A DNA stretch of 64,000 nucleotides from Arachis hypogaea (taxonomy: Eukaryota > Streptophyta > Magnoliopsida > Fabales > Fabaceae): positions 112,919,506-112,983,505 of the forward strand of contig NC_092053.1 of NCBI RefSeq assembly GCF_003086295.3, read 5' to 3'. Each line of letters opens with the position of its first letter. Positions within the stretch are counted from its first letter, which is position 1. Positions 22,628 to 34,044 of the stretch are shown here, piece after piece. The notes beneath the pieces were generated by a model. That model ran no database searches, was not told the DNA's origin, and worked only from the letters and a program-made list of their open reading frames with translations. Position numbers and translations under genes: made by a program.

Positions 22628-24185
22628 TGTAGCACGAATCCCCACACTTTCATACTGTTGTATCAGCAAGTGCACTGGGTCGTCCAAGTAATACCTGAGC
22701 GAGTCAGGGTCAATCCCACGAGGATTGTTGGCTTGAAGGAAGCTATGGTTATCTTGTAGGTCTTAGTCAGGCAGATCAGAAGGTCATTGATTTGAAGTTG
22801 TAAGAGTAATGTATGACTTGAAAGGAATAAAGCAAAAAAGGTAGAAAATACTAATAGGAATAGGGTTAAGGTTCGGAGTTGCTTTGCCTTTCTGAATTAA
22901 CTCTGGTACTACTATCTTCTTTGCTTGTGAATGATCTTCTTCTATGGCAGGCTGTATGTGATCAACACCATGGGCCGTGGTCATCAATCTCCTCTGCTAC
23001 AGGTTGAACGCCATTGAATGTGGTCATCCAATCTGACGAAGGGTGAAGCACTAGCAGTTCATTCTCTTGGCGATCCTACTCAAAACGCCACAAATAAGGT
23101 CGAATCTTCTGGATTAGAGGATGCTGTTTCTTAGGATTCTAGCCTATACCACGGAGACCCTAATCCCCCCAAAAATCGGCTGAACTGGTGTCTAGAGAAG
23201 TCCCCAACGAAGTCATGGATTAGCCGTCTGAGAGATGCATAAATATAGCTGTTGGCTCGTGCTTTCCAGTCACGTATTCATACAAACCCAAGTAGACGCG
23301 GGAGTTTGTCAGGCACGTTCATCTTAATGTGATGAATAGAGATGATTGTCGGATCATCCAATTCACCACGATGAAGATCGAATATACATCTTAGAGATAA
23401 ATCAAACACGGATCGAAGAAGAATTAGTAATATTTTTATTAATTCATAGGACTCAGCAAGGCTCCTCCCCTCAACCTATGAGGTTTAGAAACTCATACTA
23501 ATGTAAAATACAAAGTAAAAACGTGTATGATGGTAAAAAGTGTTCGAAGAAGGTTGAATAACATAAATAAAATCCCTTAAATACTAAACAAATGACTAGT
23601 AAGGATAAAATAGTCTTTTTAGTGCTAAAATCCACTTCTGGGGCCCACTTAATGAGTGTTTGGGCTAAGTTTTGATGAGATCCACGTGCTATAAGGTCTC
23701 TGGGCATGGAACGCCAGCTAGGGGGTCCTCTTTGGGCGTTCGGACGCTGATCTCTGCTCTGTGGGCGCTAGACGCCTGGAAGGGGTAGGTAGCTGTCGTT
23801 GGATGCCAGTTTTGGACCTTATAATCTGATGTAAAGTATAAACTATTATATATTTCTGGAAAGCTCTGGAAGTCAGCTTTCCATAGCTTTTGAGAGCGCT
23901 CCATTTGGTCTTATGTAGCTCCTGAAAAGCTCTTTCGAATGAAAGGAGGTCAGATCCAAATAGCATCTACAGTGCTTTTTCTGTCTATGAATCAGATTTT
24001 TGCTCCAGCTCCTCAATTTCAGCCAAAAAATACCTGAAATTGAACAAAAACACAAAAATTCATAGTAGAATCCAAAAATGTGAATTTAACACTAAAACCT
24101 ATAAATACTTAATAAAAACTAAACAAAAACTACTAAAAACTATATAAAAATGATGCCAAAAAGCATATAAAATATCCGCTCATCA
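22628..24185 (-). repeat. 5' LTR of element C (1558 bp, minus strand)
   Basis: The minus strand begins TGATGAGCGGATATTTTATA at 24185 and ends TTCGTGCTACA at 22628. It carries a decayed GGCGTT/AACGCC palindrome cluster at 23708-23810 (for example TGGGCGTTCGGACGC) at the position where A and B have theirs. Confidence 0.88.
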
Positions 24186-24802
24186 CAAACGAAAAACAAA
24201 AAATTACTCACACGCGTCCGAAACGTGCGACAAACACACAGAAGTGCAAAATGAGTGAAAAATATGCACACGTGCGAAACGAGCGAAAAATACACACGTG
24301 TGAAACTAGAGAGAGAACACAAAAAAAAAACACAATCACACATACACATGAGAAACAAGCGAAAAACACAAGAAAAACCACAGATACCTGCAAAACGAGC
24401 GAAAAACTCACATACATGCAAAATGAGCGAAAAATACGCACACGTACAAAACGTGCGAAAAATACACAAAAAATACACACGTGCGAAACGAGCGAAAAAT
24501 ACACACATGTGCGAAATGAGCGAAAAATACACACACGTGCGAAACAAGCAAAAAACACATACACGTGCTAAATGAGCGAAAAACACGCATACATGCAAAA
24601 CGAGCAAAAAAAAATTAAAAAACACACACGTGCAAAACGAGCGAAAAACACACACGTGTGAAACTAGCGAAAAATACAAAAAAACACACACACACACACA
24701 TACACGTGAGAAACGAGCGAAAAACACAAAAAAAACCATACACACGTGCGAAAAAAGCGAAAAACACATGACAGTGTGAAACTAGTGAAAAACACCAAAA
24801 AC

Positions 24803-24850
<48 letters not shown>

Positions 24851-25764
24851 CACATGCGAACTGAGTGAAAAACACAAGAAAAAACCACAGACACGTGCAA
24901 AACGAGCGAAAAACACACATACGTGCGAAACTAGCGCAAAACACGGACACGTGCGAAACAAGCGAAAAACACGCACACGTGCGAAATGAGTGATAAACAC
25001 AAAAAAACACACGTGCGAAACAAGCAAAAAACACATACACGTGCAAAATGAGCGGAAAAAAAACACACGCGCGAAATGAGCGAAAAACACTTATACGTGC
25101 GAAACGAGCAAAAAACACCCACGTGCGACACTAACGAAAAACTCGCACACGTGCAAAAAGAGAAAAAATCACAAAAATAAACACCCACACGTGCGGAATG
25201 AGCGGAAAACACACAAGTGCAAAACGAGTGAAAAACAAAAAAACACACACACACACACACCCGTGAGAAACGAGCGAAAAATACGCACACATGCGAAATG
25301 AGCAAAAAACACACACATGTGCGAAACGAGCGAAAAACACGCACATGTGCGAAACTAGCGAAAAACAAAAGAAATAGAAAAAAGCACACACACGCGAAAT
25401 GATAAAAATACACACGTGCGAAACGAGCGAAAAATATGCATACGTGCGAAACGAGTGAAAAACACAAAAAAATAAAAAACACACACATACACACACATGC
25501 ATAACGAGTGAAAAATACAAAAAAAAACACATACACCTGTATGAAACAAGCGAAAAAAAATAACAAAAATAAATTAAAAAAACACACGTGAGAAACGAGC
25601 GAAAAACACTCACGCACGAAACGAGCGAAAAACACAAAAAACCACACACCCCCGTGCGAAACGAGCGAAAAACACAAAAATGAAAAAACACACCGACACG
25701 CGTATGAAACGAGCGAAAAATACACACACGTGCAAACGAGCAAAAAACACGCACATGTGCAAAA
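24186..25764. repeat. Minisatellite array, left segment
   Basis: Degenerate tandem repeats with the core GTGCGAAACGAGCGAAAAA plus a variable CA-rich linker, giving units of about 24-34 bp. Most units contain CACGTG or a one-base variant. A pure AC microsatellite lies within it. All three minus-strand frames are largely open, so the long ORFs here (His/Val/Cys/Phe/Ser/Arg-rich, such as FARFARVCVFRSFRTCV) are products of the repeat and not genes. Confidence 0.93.
24804..24848. repeat. (AC)n microsatellite
   Basis: An uninterrupted 45-bp AC run inside the minisatellite, an expansion of the CA-rich linker. Confidence 0.95.
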
Positions 25765-25769
25765 CCAGC
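25765..25769. repeat. Target-site duplication of element E, left copy (CCAGC)
   Basis: It lies in the array context GCAAAACCAGC. The same five bases follow the element at 34040-34044, where the array resumes as CCAGCGATAAACAAA, a phrase found elsewhere in the array. Confidence 0.92.
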
Positions 25770-27384
25770 TGATAAATCCATATTTGATGACGATTTTTGG
25801 TTGAAATTGAATGGATTTCATCATATAAACTTGCATTTATTCCCTTAAATAGCATGCTTTTGAACTTTCCTCCTGATTTGTGCTTGATTATGAAAACATG
25901 CTCTTTTGTGCCTAATTTGATTAATTTTATCCCATTTACCTTCCATTCGATGCCTTGATATTGTTTGTGAGTGATTTCAGATGTATAAGGTAGGAATGGC
26001 TTGGAGAGAATGGAAAAGGAGCTTGCAAAGTGGAGGAAGCATGAAGAAGCAAAGGAGAAGAGCACAACGATGTGTGCATACGCACAGACCTGCGTGCATA
26101 CGCACAACCATCAGAGCAGAGCCACGCGTGCGGGTGAGCCGCATCGTGCGCGTCGCGCATCCATTCAAGCATCGCCTAGTGTGCGTGCGCACAACCTCTT
26201 GTACGTACGCACAGGAAGAGATTTTGGCAGAGTGTGCGGGCGCACACGTCTGTACGTACGCACAGGTACCAGTGCGTGCCTTCATTAAAAATGCATGTGA
26301 CTCGTGATTTTGGGGCTCTTTTGGCCCATTTCTGATGGCTTGGATGCTGAAATCAAAGGCTATATGAAGGAGCAACAAGACATAACAAAGGGAGCTCGCT
26401 TTAGATTAGGAAATTCTCTCTTAGGTTTAGGGTTTGTAGTATTTTATACTTCAAGTTTTGATTTGGGATTATAGCAATTTCATCGTAAGTATTCCTTTAA
26501 TTCATCTTTGATTCCATTACTTGTTCTACACTTTCATCTATTTTCATTTCTCTTGTCAATATATGCATAGTTTACAATTTTGGATTTCTAGTTGTTGAAT
26601 TTGATGTTTGATGTTTATTTTATGTTTGTTGAGTTGCCTTGGTTGCTTAATATTATTTGTGGTTCATAGCTTTCATTATTTTCCAAATTTTGCCATATTT
26701 TATGATTATGCGTATTAGGTGTTTGATGAAATGCCAATCTTAGTTATGGGGTAATTTCCACCCCTTGGCTTGGGAAAAATGAGTTTATGGATTACTAGAG
26801 CCATAATGTCCAATATTTAGTGATAATTCTTGGGTTGTTAGTTATTATTGTTTCCCCAAACGCTAGCTTTTTACCAATTAATTTGGTAAGTTAACTAGAA
26901 TTTGTGGATTAATGACAATTATGCTCACTTGACTTATCCTTCGATGTTAAGGGTTGACTTAGTGAGATTAATCCATCATAATTATCATAGTTTTGGTTAT
27001 GGCAGGGAAGGGATTCCATAACTCATTCTAAGTCAAGGTTTCAATTATGTTTTAAACCACTTTTCCACCAATTTTGAGTATTACTTATTTATATTACATA
27101 CATAGTTCTTTTATTCCTTTATTAGTTTATTAATTGCAATTTTGTCTTGTTCTTTTATCTCTTTATTTGTTTACTTCAATAATTGAAACCCCCTTGCTTC
27201 TCACAACCAAAATTGTATGCGCTCATCGGCATTAGTTCCTAGGGAGAACGACCCGAGGTTTGATTAGTCTCGGTTATTTTAATTTGAATTTGACATTTGG
27301 TTAAGTGAATTCATTGTCGGTTTGGACTATGCTACTAACGAATTGATTCTTGATTCTAAATTGACGATAAATCTCTTTTTATCA
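25770..27384 (+). repeat. 5' LTR of element E
   Basis: Runs from TGATAAATCCATATT to CTCTTTTTATCA, with the PBS 7 bp later. Positions 26070-26275 hold palindromes of the GTGCGTACGCAC family. It aligns only loosely with the 3' LTR. Confidence 0.85.
26070..26275. repeat. Palindrome cluster in the 5' LTR of E (GTGCGTACGCAC type)
   Basis: Repeated self-complementary or nearly so words: GTGTGCATACGCAC, GTGCGTGCGCACA, TGTACGTACGCACA (twice) and GTGTGCGGGCGCACAC. Confidence 0.85.
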
Positions 27385-27390
27385 AATTTT

Positions 27391-27408
27391 TGGCGCCATT
27401 GCCGGGGA
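27391..27408 (+). other. Primer binding site of element E (tRNA-Asp, one mismatch)
   Basis: TGGCGCCATTGCCGGGGA differs from the element A PBS at one base. Confidence 0.8.
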
Positions 27409-30400
27409 GTTGCAATGGTGTAAAGTTTTTGGCTATTGTAAATATGTTAATATGTAAATAGCTTACTTTTTGGTTGTCTTTTGTTTTTGTTAATGGTTTA
27501 GGATTGGGATCCCGGAGGACATTGCAAATTCAAGCATTGGTAGGAGAAGTCAAGCACAAGCCACCATAGCAAGGGCTCTCCCAATTGTCTAACTTAAAGA
27601 CAATAAATAAAAGTGCTTGGTAACATCTTTCTAACTCTCCATCTCTTTTAGCACTTATTTGTTGAATTTTTGCTTCTTTTAATTAGCTTTATTTGGTAAA
27701 ATTTTTGTGTTGATCTTGCATTTTTAGGGTAGAATAAATTTTGGGGATGGAAATGCTATTTTGGATGTCATGATTGGTGCCTAAAAGCACTAAAATTTTT
27801 TGGAAAAAACAGAGCATATTCGTGCGCACACACCTGTGCGTATGCACACATCCCCAATTTTTGCGTTCTGTGAACGCGCCCCTCCCTGTGTGTGCGCACA
27901 CCAGCTTATACCCCTTCTGTTGGGAGCGTTCGCACACCTTGTGCGTCCGCATCGCCCTTCTTTTTGTGTTGTATGCATGTGCACGGACGTGTGTGCGTAC
28001 GCACACACGTCGAGATAGCTGGCAATTTTAATGTTTTATGTTCAAAAAAAAAATTTACCCTTTCCTGTGCCCACGTACACATCAATCCAAGGCCTCTGTT
28101 CACAGCGTTTGCACGCATAGTGCGAACGCACAACTCTTTTTCATTTTTCCATTCACACGTACGCATCCCTCACGCGTACGCGTCACCTTGCATTTTCCCT
28201 CTTTCACGCGTACGCATCCCTCACGCATACGCGTCGATCCTCTTTTTCGCTCGCACCACGTGCACGCGTACCTCACGCGTATGCGTGACGCTCTGTGCGT
28301 GCACACGGCCCTGTGTGCGTACACACGTCCCTGTTTTCACCCCCTATACTTCTTTTCTTCTCTTCTCTCTACTTCTTCTCTTCTTTTCTCATCTCCTCTC
28401 TTCTTTCCCTCCTTCAACCACCACTCACCACTACCCTTCACCACCCACGACACTCATCTTTAGTTAGTTAGTTAGGTAGTTAGTTAGTTAGTTTAATTTT
28501 CTATTTTGATGCTAAGTGTTGGATGATTGAGTTTATTTATGGATTGTGTTGAGAAACTGCTACTGAATTATTGAGATTATTGTTGCTAAATATTGTTGGA
28601 TATGTTTAATGAGGTTATAAATTGTTGCTTGGTGTTGAGTTCTTCATGTTTAATTTTGTGCATACCAAGTACTCATAACATTGCCTTTAAGAATCTCTTT
28701 TGGATTTCTAAATTGCATGTTTTGGCCATCATGTAATTTGATTTCATTATCTATAGATAGGCAATTTGTTCTTAGTTGATGCATTTTTTTTAGGTGATGT
28801 TTGCTATGATTGATTTTTATTTAAGTCACCTATTTGATGCATTAACATTGAGAATTGTGAAATTGGATCATAAGCTTATCTAATGACACTTTTTGAGCTT
28901 TTTAAGCTTTGTGGACTATGCTTGCCGTGTTTTCCACTTCATGTCAATTAAGTGTTGCTTCATTATCCAATTCACAATTCCTTGATTCTTGCTTGAATAC
29001 TTTCATGCCTCTTTATTGCTTGTTTATTATCTTAACCTACAAGTTCTCCTTAAGGTATTTCAAGCACACTAGAATGAATGAAGTGCATGCTTATTTTGTC
29101 TAATTGTGACCTAGCTTACCATGCTAGTGTGTGTGTATTCTAAGTCGCGCAACTTAGAATATACACACTTATTTTCTTTATATCACAAACTTATTCACTC
29201 ACTCATTCTAGTGCTTATCACCCCATTCTAACATTCCATGCTTCCTTGTTTTTCCATTCACTCGTCTTACGGTGTTATTTCCTATTTTTCAAGAATGAGT
29301 CACCGTAAGCAACAAGGAAAGTGGGAGAAAGAGCATGCAGCAGCCGATTGATCCACCAACTGAAGCTAGCAATCCGAAGTCACCATACCCCCCTTGCTCA
29401 CCTTTGAGTGCACGGAGGACCATGCAAACCCTTAAGTGTGGGGAGGTCGTCGCCAATCAACAATCTTGGGTGACATACTCTAATCCTAACACTTTCATCT
29501 TCTTTTTGAATTCTTAGTTGCATTTTCTCTTCTTATTTTGTATATATTTTAGAACTTTAATTGCATTTTTCCTTAGTTTATTACATGTCTTTGCATACAT
29601 ATTAAATAAACTTAGTTAATTTAATGAAATTTTCCAAGAAAACCTTCCATTATATAGGGCATTGACATCCTAATTGATTTGAGTTGGAACTTTTGATTGA
29701 AACTTGCTTGAAATATATTGTGAAACATGTTTTTGAGTTATGAACACACAACCTTGTGAGTTTTTGAGCCTAATTGTGTGGTTACATCATATTAACCATT
29801 ATTTTCTTTCTTGTGTGTGTTATTCTCTTTTTATGATTGCAATCTTTGATTTGTTTGATTCTTTATATCCATTGTTTGATGTATATATGCATTTATATGA
29901 TTGAGATCATCTTTTCATTAAGCTCATTTGTCCCAAATAGCCTACCCTTTTATCTTCCTTTGTTAACTAACTTTGAGCCTACTTTAATCTCCTTTTGTTC
30001 TTAAAGTTAGCACACTACTAGCCTTAAAGTGAAAAACAAATAAATGTCCCTTATTTGGATCTTTGATTAGCTTAGGCTAGTGAGAGTGTGTATCATCTAA
30101 GTGTGGGAAAGTTTGGGAACTTTGGTTGAGATAAAAGTGGATTTTTGTATTGTTGTTAAAAATCTTGAGAATTGGGTACATACTCATGCATCAAATACTT
30201 AAACCATATGCATTGACACTCTTGTATATATGTTAGTTTGAAAAAAAATAATAGAAAAGGGACAAAATACCCCAAAGTATGAGAAATAAAAAAATGCATA
30301 TGAGTTGTGATTGAAAAGAGAAATACATGAGTGTGTGAGAAAAGTGAGAAATGGGTAGTTAGGTTTGCTTTGAGTTATATAGGTTGTTAAGTAGGTTTGG

Positions 30401-30917
30401 TGAGAGCTTAGGCTAGTCAAAGATTCAAATTTAAAGCTCACTCGACCACATATAACCCTACATTTACCCTAATCCCATTACAACCATGGAAAAGCCCTCA
30501 TGATATTTGTTTGCATACATTGAATAAGTGTTGATTGTTAGATGAAAGACAAATCTTAGAAAGCATGATTAGAAGAGAAATGAGTGAATTGACCCTATAC
30601 ACTTGAGTGATTAGAGTGGATACACATCCGGTGAGGGTTCGATTGCTCAAATTCTATGTTTCCACCTATACTTAATTCCTTTCTTGCAAGTTTGAAAATG
30701 CTTTTCAATAACTCTAATCAATTATGGATTTGACTTGGTTAAGATTGCTTTAGCCCTTATGTTCATATATGCTTTCTTGGAAATTGATTTATTTTGACTA
30801 AGTAGTTGCATGCATTTAGGTAGATTGCATGTAGGTAGTTTACTTACTTTGAATAAATGTAATACCCCTTGTTTCCTTCTTGAGTATAGCATGAGGACAT
30901 ACTATTGTTTAATTGTA
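27409..30917 (+). other. Internal region of element E, non-coding
   Basis: No ORF with similarity to gag, pol or the third ORF. It holds a second palindrome cluster at 27812-28330 (GTGCGCACAC, CACGCGTACGCGT and CACGCGTACGCATCC types), a pyrimidine tract at 28348-28420, and TAGT microsatellite-like repeats at 28460-28492. Phrases such as CTTAAGTGTGGGGAGGTCG (29428) and AAGTGTGGGAAAGTTTGGG (30098) look like the AAGTTTGGTGT motif of element A. Confidence 0.7.
27812..28330. repeat. Internal palindrome cluster of element E
   Basis: About a dozen alternating purine/pyrimidine words such as GTGTGTGCGCACACC, CACGCGTACGCGTCACC and GTGCGTACGCACACACG. This run of CG-rich self-complementary words is much denser than the surrounding AT-rich DNA. 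Confidence 0.8.
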
Positions 30918-30925
30918 GGGGAATT
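30918..30925 (+). other. Candidate polypurine tract of element E
   Basis: AGGGGAAT directly precedes the 3' LTR start. It is purine-rich, unlike the AAGTTTGGTGTTG found at this place in A and B. Confidence 0.6.
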
Positions 30926-32357
30926 GATGAGTCCATATTTTCCGATATATTTTAGCTTGATTTGAATGGATTTCATCACATAAACTCACACTTAAGCACC
31001 AAAATAGCATACTTTTATGTTATCTCTCTAAATTTGGACCTAAATATGAAAACATGCTTTTGATCCCTTTTAATTGCTAAATCTTATCCACATTAATTCC
31101 ATATGATGCCTTGATATGTTTGTTAAGTGATTTCAGGTTTCCAAGGCAAATATAGGTTGAAGAAGTGAGAAAAAAAGAGCATGGAAAAGGAAAGAAACCA
31201 TGAAGAAATGAAGTTTGGAAGATTCAGCAATATGTGCGTTCGCACAAGTGACGTGTGTGCGCGCACAAGTGTGAGCATAGTGACGCATACGCGTGACCCA
31301 CGCGTACGCGTGGAAGTGAATTTCGCTTGACGATGCGTACGCGTGACCTGAGTCACGTGAGCTCATTAATGCAAATCACTGGCAGCGAATTCTAGGCCTC
31401 CAAAACCCAGTCCAACTCATTTCTGAAGCTATTTCAATCCCAATTCAAGTGGAAGCAAGGGGGCAATTAGGTTTAGCTTTTCTTATGTTTTTCTCTTAGT
31501 TTCTAGAGAGAGAAGCTCTCCCTCTCTCTAAAATTAGGTTAGGTTTAGTTTAATTTCCTTTAATTTCAGTCTTTAATTATTGTTTTAGTGTAGTTTCATT
31601 TATGTTTTCATGCTTTATTGTCTTACTTCTCTTAGTTCTTCTTCTTAATTTCTCTTTTATGTCACTTTTCATTTTATGAACACTCTTGTATTTCTTTAAT
31701 TTCTATTAATGCAATTTATGTTTTTATGTTCATTTATTGCTTTCTTTAGTTGTTGTTATTATTTTCTTGCTTTTGGTAGTTAGATTTTATTTTTAATGTA
31801 TTTTAATATTATTTTATTCTTATGCACACCAAGTGTTTGACAAAATGCTTGGCTTAGTTTTTACATAGTTTTTCTTCACTCTTGGCTTGGTATTGAGGAC
31901 TTTGGTGAGCCTTGAGTCATTGATGTCCATTCTTGTTTGATACATTAGAGTAGTTAGTCGATTTGGTTTCCCTTGACTCCAAGTGACCCAATAGTGTTGA
32001 CTAGGACTTAGGGATTGAAATCAACTATGCCTATTTGACTTATCCTCGATGTAGGGTTGACTAAGTAGGATTAACTCTTCATAATCATCATGTGTTTGTG
32101 GTCAATGACTAGGATAGGTAACCTTAGCTCCCAATCCTTGGCTCTTTGCCAAGAGGTTTCTTGCATTTGAATTTTCCTTTCCTTACATTTAATTGCTTTG
32201 ACTTTTATTGCTTTGACTTTTAATTCCTTGCATGATCATTTAATTACTTTCATTTAATTTATTGCATGTTAAGTTACTTTCTTGCTATTTACATTTCTTA
32301 CTTCTCTTGCAATCAATCATAGCCAATAATTGAGCACTTCATTTGCAACTCCTAGGA

Positions 32358-32362
32358 AAGAC
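32358..32362. repeat. Target-site duplication of the solo LTR, left copy (AAGAC)
   Basis: AAGAC precedes TGTAAATCATG; the second copy is at 33879-33883. Removing the insert restores the CTAGG...AAGACGACCCGGG phrase that matches the 5' LTR of E (CTAGGGAGAACGACCCGAGG). Confidence 0.92.
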
Positions 32363-32799
32363 TGTAAATCATGTTGCTTGTATGCGAAGTTTGTATTCGC
32401 AGGTTTTGATGAATGACAAACCAACAAACGACATGAAAGACAAACCAACAAACAACTTGAATGAACAAGCATGTTGAAAGATCAACCAACATTCAACGTT
32501 GAGGAATGAAGAGTTGAAAGCAACACAACAACAACAAGAAACTCAAGTCCACAACATTTGAAGACAAGTATAGTGTCTTAGAACTTAGGTAACTTCTTGT
32601 TAAGAACCAATTGCTAAATCTCTCAACACACACTCACAAAATATTTTGATTATCATATCATATGCACATCTTGCAATTCGATGCTAGCCAAATGGTTTAA
32701 AACTTGTTTTCAAAGGTACAAAAGCATAGGAATTGACTCCAACAAGTTTGAGATCAATCCTAAGTATTTTGAAGTGATTTTAAGCCATTCTTTAAGGTT

Positions 32800-32954
32800 T
32801 GCATCGATGCACACTCATCTTGCATCGATGCAAAGCATGCGACGACTTGTTGCATCGATGCAAAGATGTTTGCATCGATGCAACCTAGCTGAAAATTCAA
32901 ATTTCAGCTTCAAAGACACATTTGCATCGATGCAAAGTGTTATGCATCGATGCA
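32800..32954. repeat. Six perfect TGCATCGATGCA palindromes in the solo LTR
   Basis: Exact 12-bp palindromes at 32800-32811, 32821-32832, 32851-32862, 32871-32882, 32923-32934 and 32943-32954. Confidence 0.97.
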
Positions 32955-33041
32955 AATGATTCAAAAACATAAAAAACGGCTAGTTTTGACAAAAAGGCTC
33001 CATCCCATTAACTCCCCAACGTTTCTAAGGTTTGGGGAGTC

Positions 33042-33050
33042 TATAAATAG
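33042..33050 (+). promoter_or_regulatory. TATA box of the solo copia LTR
   Basis: TATAAATAG about 680 bp into the LTR and about 90 bp after the last TGCATCGATGCA palindrome, so that cluster is in U3. Confidence 0.6.
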
Positions 33051-33878
33051 ATGGATTGAAGCCTTATTTCATACACGTGAGTATTTGCAAACTATCTTGT
33101 TCATATTATTTCATTCTACACATTTTTAAGGTGTTATAATACACAATTTGAGAGAGCAATATCAATTGGTTCAATAGTGCTAAACTTGTAATCATACACT
33201 CTTCTAGAGAGTACTCATTTCATCTCAACAATTCTTTGAGAATTGTTTTCTTGTACACTTTGTAAATTGGAGTGTGATCTCCAAGGTTGAGTCAAGAGTT
33301 ATAAACACTATAGTCGGTGAGGATACCAAATAAGTATACTAAGTACTCAAGGCAAATCTTAGAGAAGGTATCTTTAAGTGGAGTGGGTTAGTATACGAGT
33401 GGTGATCATATACCGTGAGGTGTTAGAAACTAAGGACTCGGATTGTAAAAGGTTTTGCGCGAGCACCTTGAAGCTTGGCAATAGTGGAACTTCTCAATAG
33501 CGATTGAGAAAGAAAGTGGACGTAGGACAAGGATTGTGCCGAACCACTCTAAATAGCGTTTGCATCTCTCCAAACTCATCTCTTCAATATTATTGTCTTT
33601 TACCTTTGAGCAAATAAATTGTGATCGAAAAGTAGCTTCGTAAGTACTTAAGGAATAGCTTAAGTCCGATTGGTGAAAAGCTTGATCAATTTATTTGAGT
33701 TGGTGTCTATTGGAAAGTAAAAGCTCCTTATAAATGCTTAGCAATTGAGTTAAGCTCTTGGAAAAATACTAGTACAATAACACTTTTGTATATTGTCTTT
33801 AACTTTCGCAAAAAGATTCATTGTTGTTGCAATACTCAATTCACCCCCCCTCTTGAGTAATTGTGCATAGGTTCTACA

Positions 33879-33883
33879 AAGAC
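33879..33883. repeat. Target-site duplication of the solo LTR, right copy (AAGAC)
   Basis: Matches 32358-32362. Confidence 0.92.
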
Positions 33884-34039
33884 GACCCGGGATTTCAAAC
33901 TCCCGGTTATTGTGTTTTCATTGTGACTATTCTTTTTATCTAAATTTGATCGGGAATTAATGTTTGATCTAGACTATACTTGCAATGAAGAGATCCTATT
34001 TTGATTAATTCTAGATCGATGAAAAATTCCTCTTCATCA

Positions 34040-34044
34040 CCAGC
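34040..34044. repeat. Target-site duplication of element E, right copy (CCAGC)
   Basis: Matches 25765-25769; the minisatellite resumes immediately. Confidence 0.92.

Larger units (their letters stand above)
21039..24185 (-). mobile_element. Element C: minus-strand Athila-like retrotransposon, 5' part
   Basis: Read on the minus strand: LTR (24185 to 22628), PBS, a long AT-rich leader, then the first residues of gag, cut at 21039 by element B. The remainder of C must lie left of the window, beyond the 5' end of B. Outside its LTR start (24186 onward) the minisatellite begins, so C is inserted in, or borders, that array. The expected TSD there is CAAAC; the other copy is not visible. Confidence 0.85.
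32363..33878 (+). mobile_element. Solo LTR of a Ty1/copia-like retrotransposon (1516 bp)
   Basis: Bounded by TG...CA (TGTAAATCATGTTGC to GGTTCTACA) and a perfect AAGAC duplication, with no internal domain, so unequal LTR recombination removed the body. The end (TTCACCCCCCCTCTTGAG then GTGCATAGGTTCTACA) is of the type that precedes a TGGTATCAGAGC PBS in plant copia elements, as I recall it; the class call rests on that. It contains the TGCATCGATGCA cluster, a TATA box and no ORF of note. Confidence 0.85.
25770..34039 (+). mobile_element. Element E: non-coding LTR retrotransposon (LARD-like) inserted in the array
   Basis: It starts TGATAAATCC, ends CTTCATCA and is flanked by perfect CCAGC copies. 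It has a 1615-bp 5' LTR, a PBS for tRNA-Asp (one mismatch), about 3.5 kb of internal DNA with no gag or pol, a purine-rich tract AGGGGAAT before the 3' LTR, and a 3' LTR that is itself split by a solo copia LTR. It is a distant relative of A-C (shared GTGATTTCAG near the LTR start and the same PBS), so it probably depended on other elements for movement. Confidence 0.88.
30926..34039 (+). repeat. 3' LTR of element E, split by a solo LTR
   Basis: It begins TGATGAGTCCATATTTT and ends CTCTTCATCA. Without the nested copy (32363-33878) and its TSD it is about 1.59 kb, close to the 5' LTR. Positions 31230-31345 hold palindromes of the CACGCGTACGCGTG type. Identity to the 5' LTR appears low, although the order of conserved words is the same. 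Confidence 0.82.

Noticed and set aside
32681..32959. 92-codon ORF with repeated HRCK/ASMQ peptides
   Set aside because: A translation of the TGCATCGATGCA palindromes in a solo LTR.
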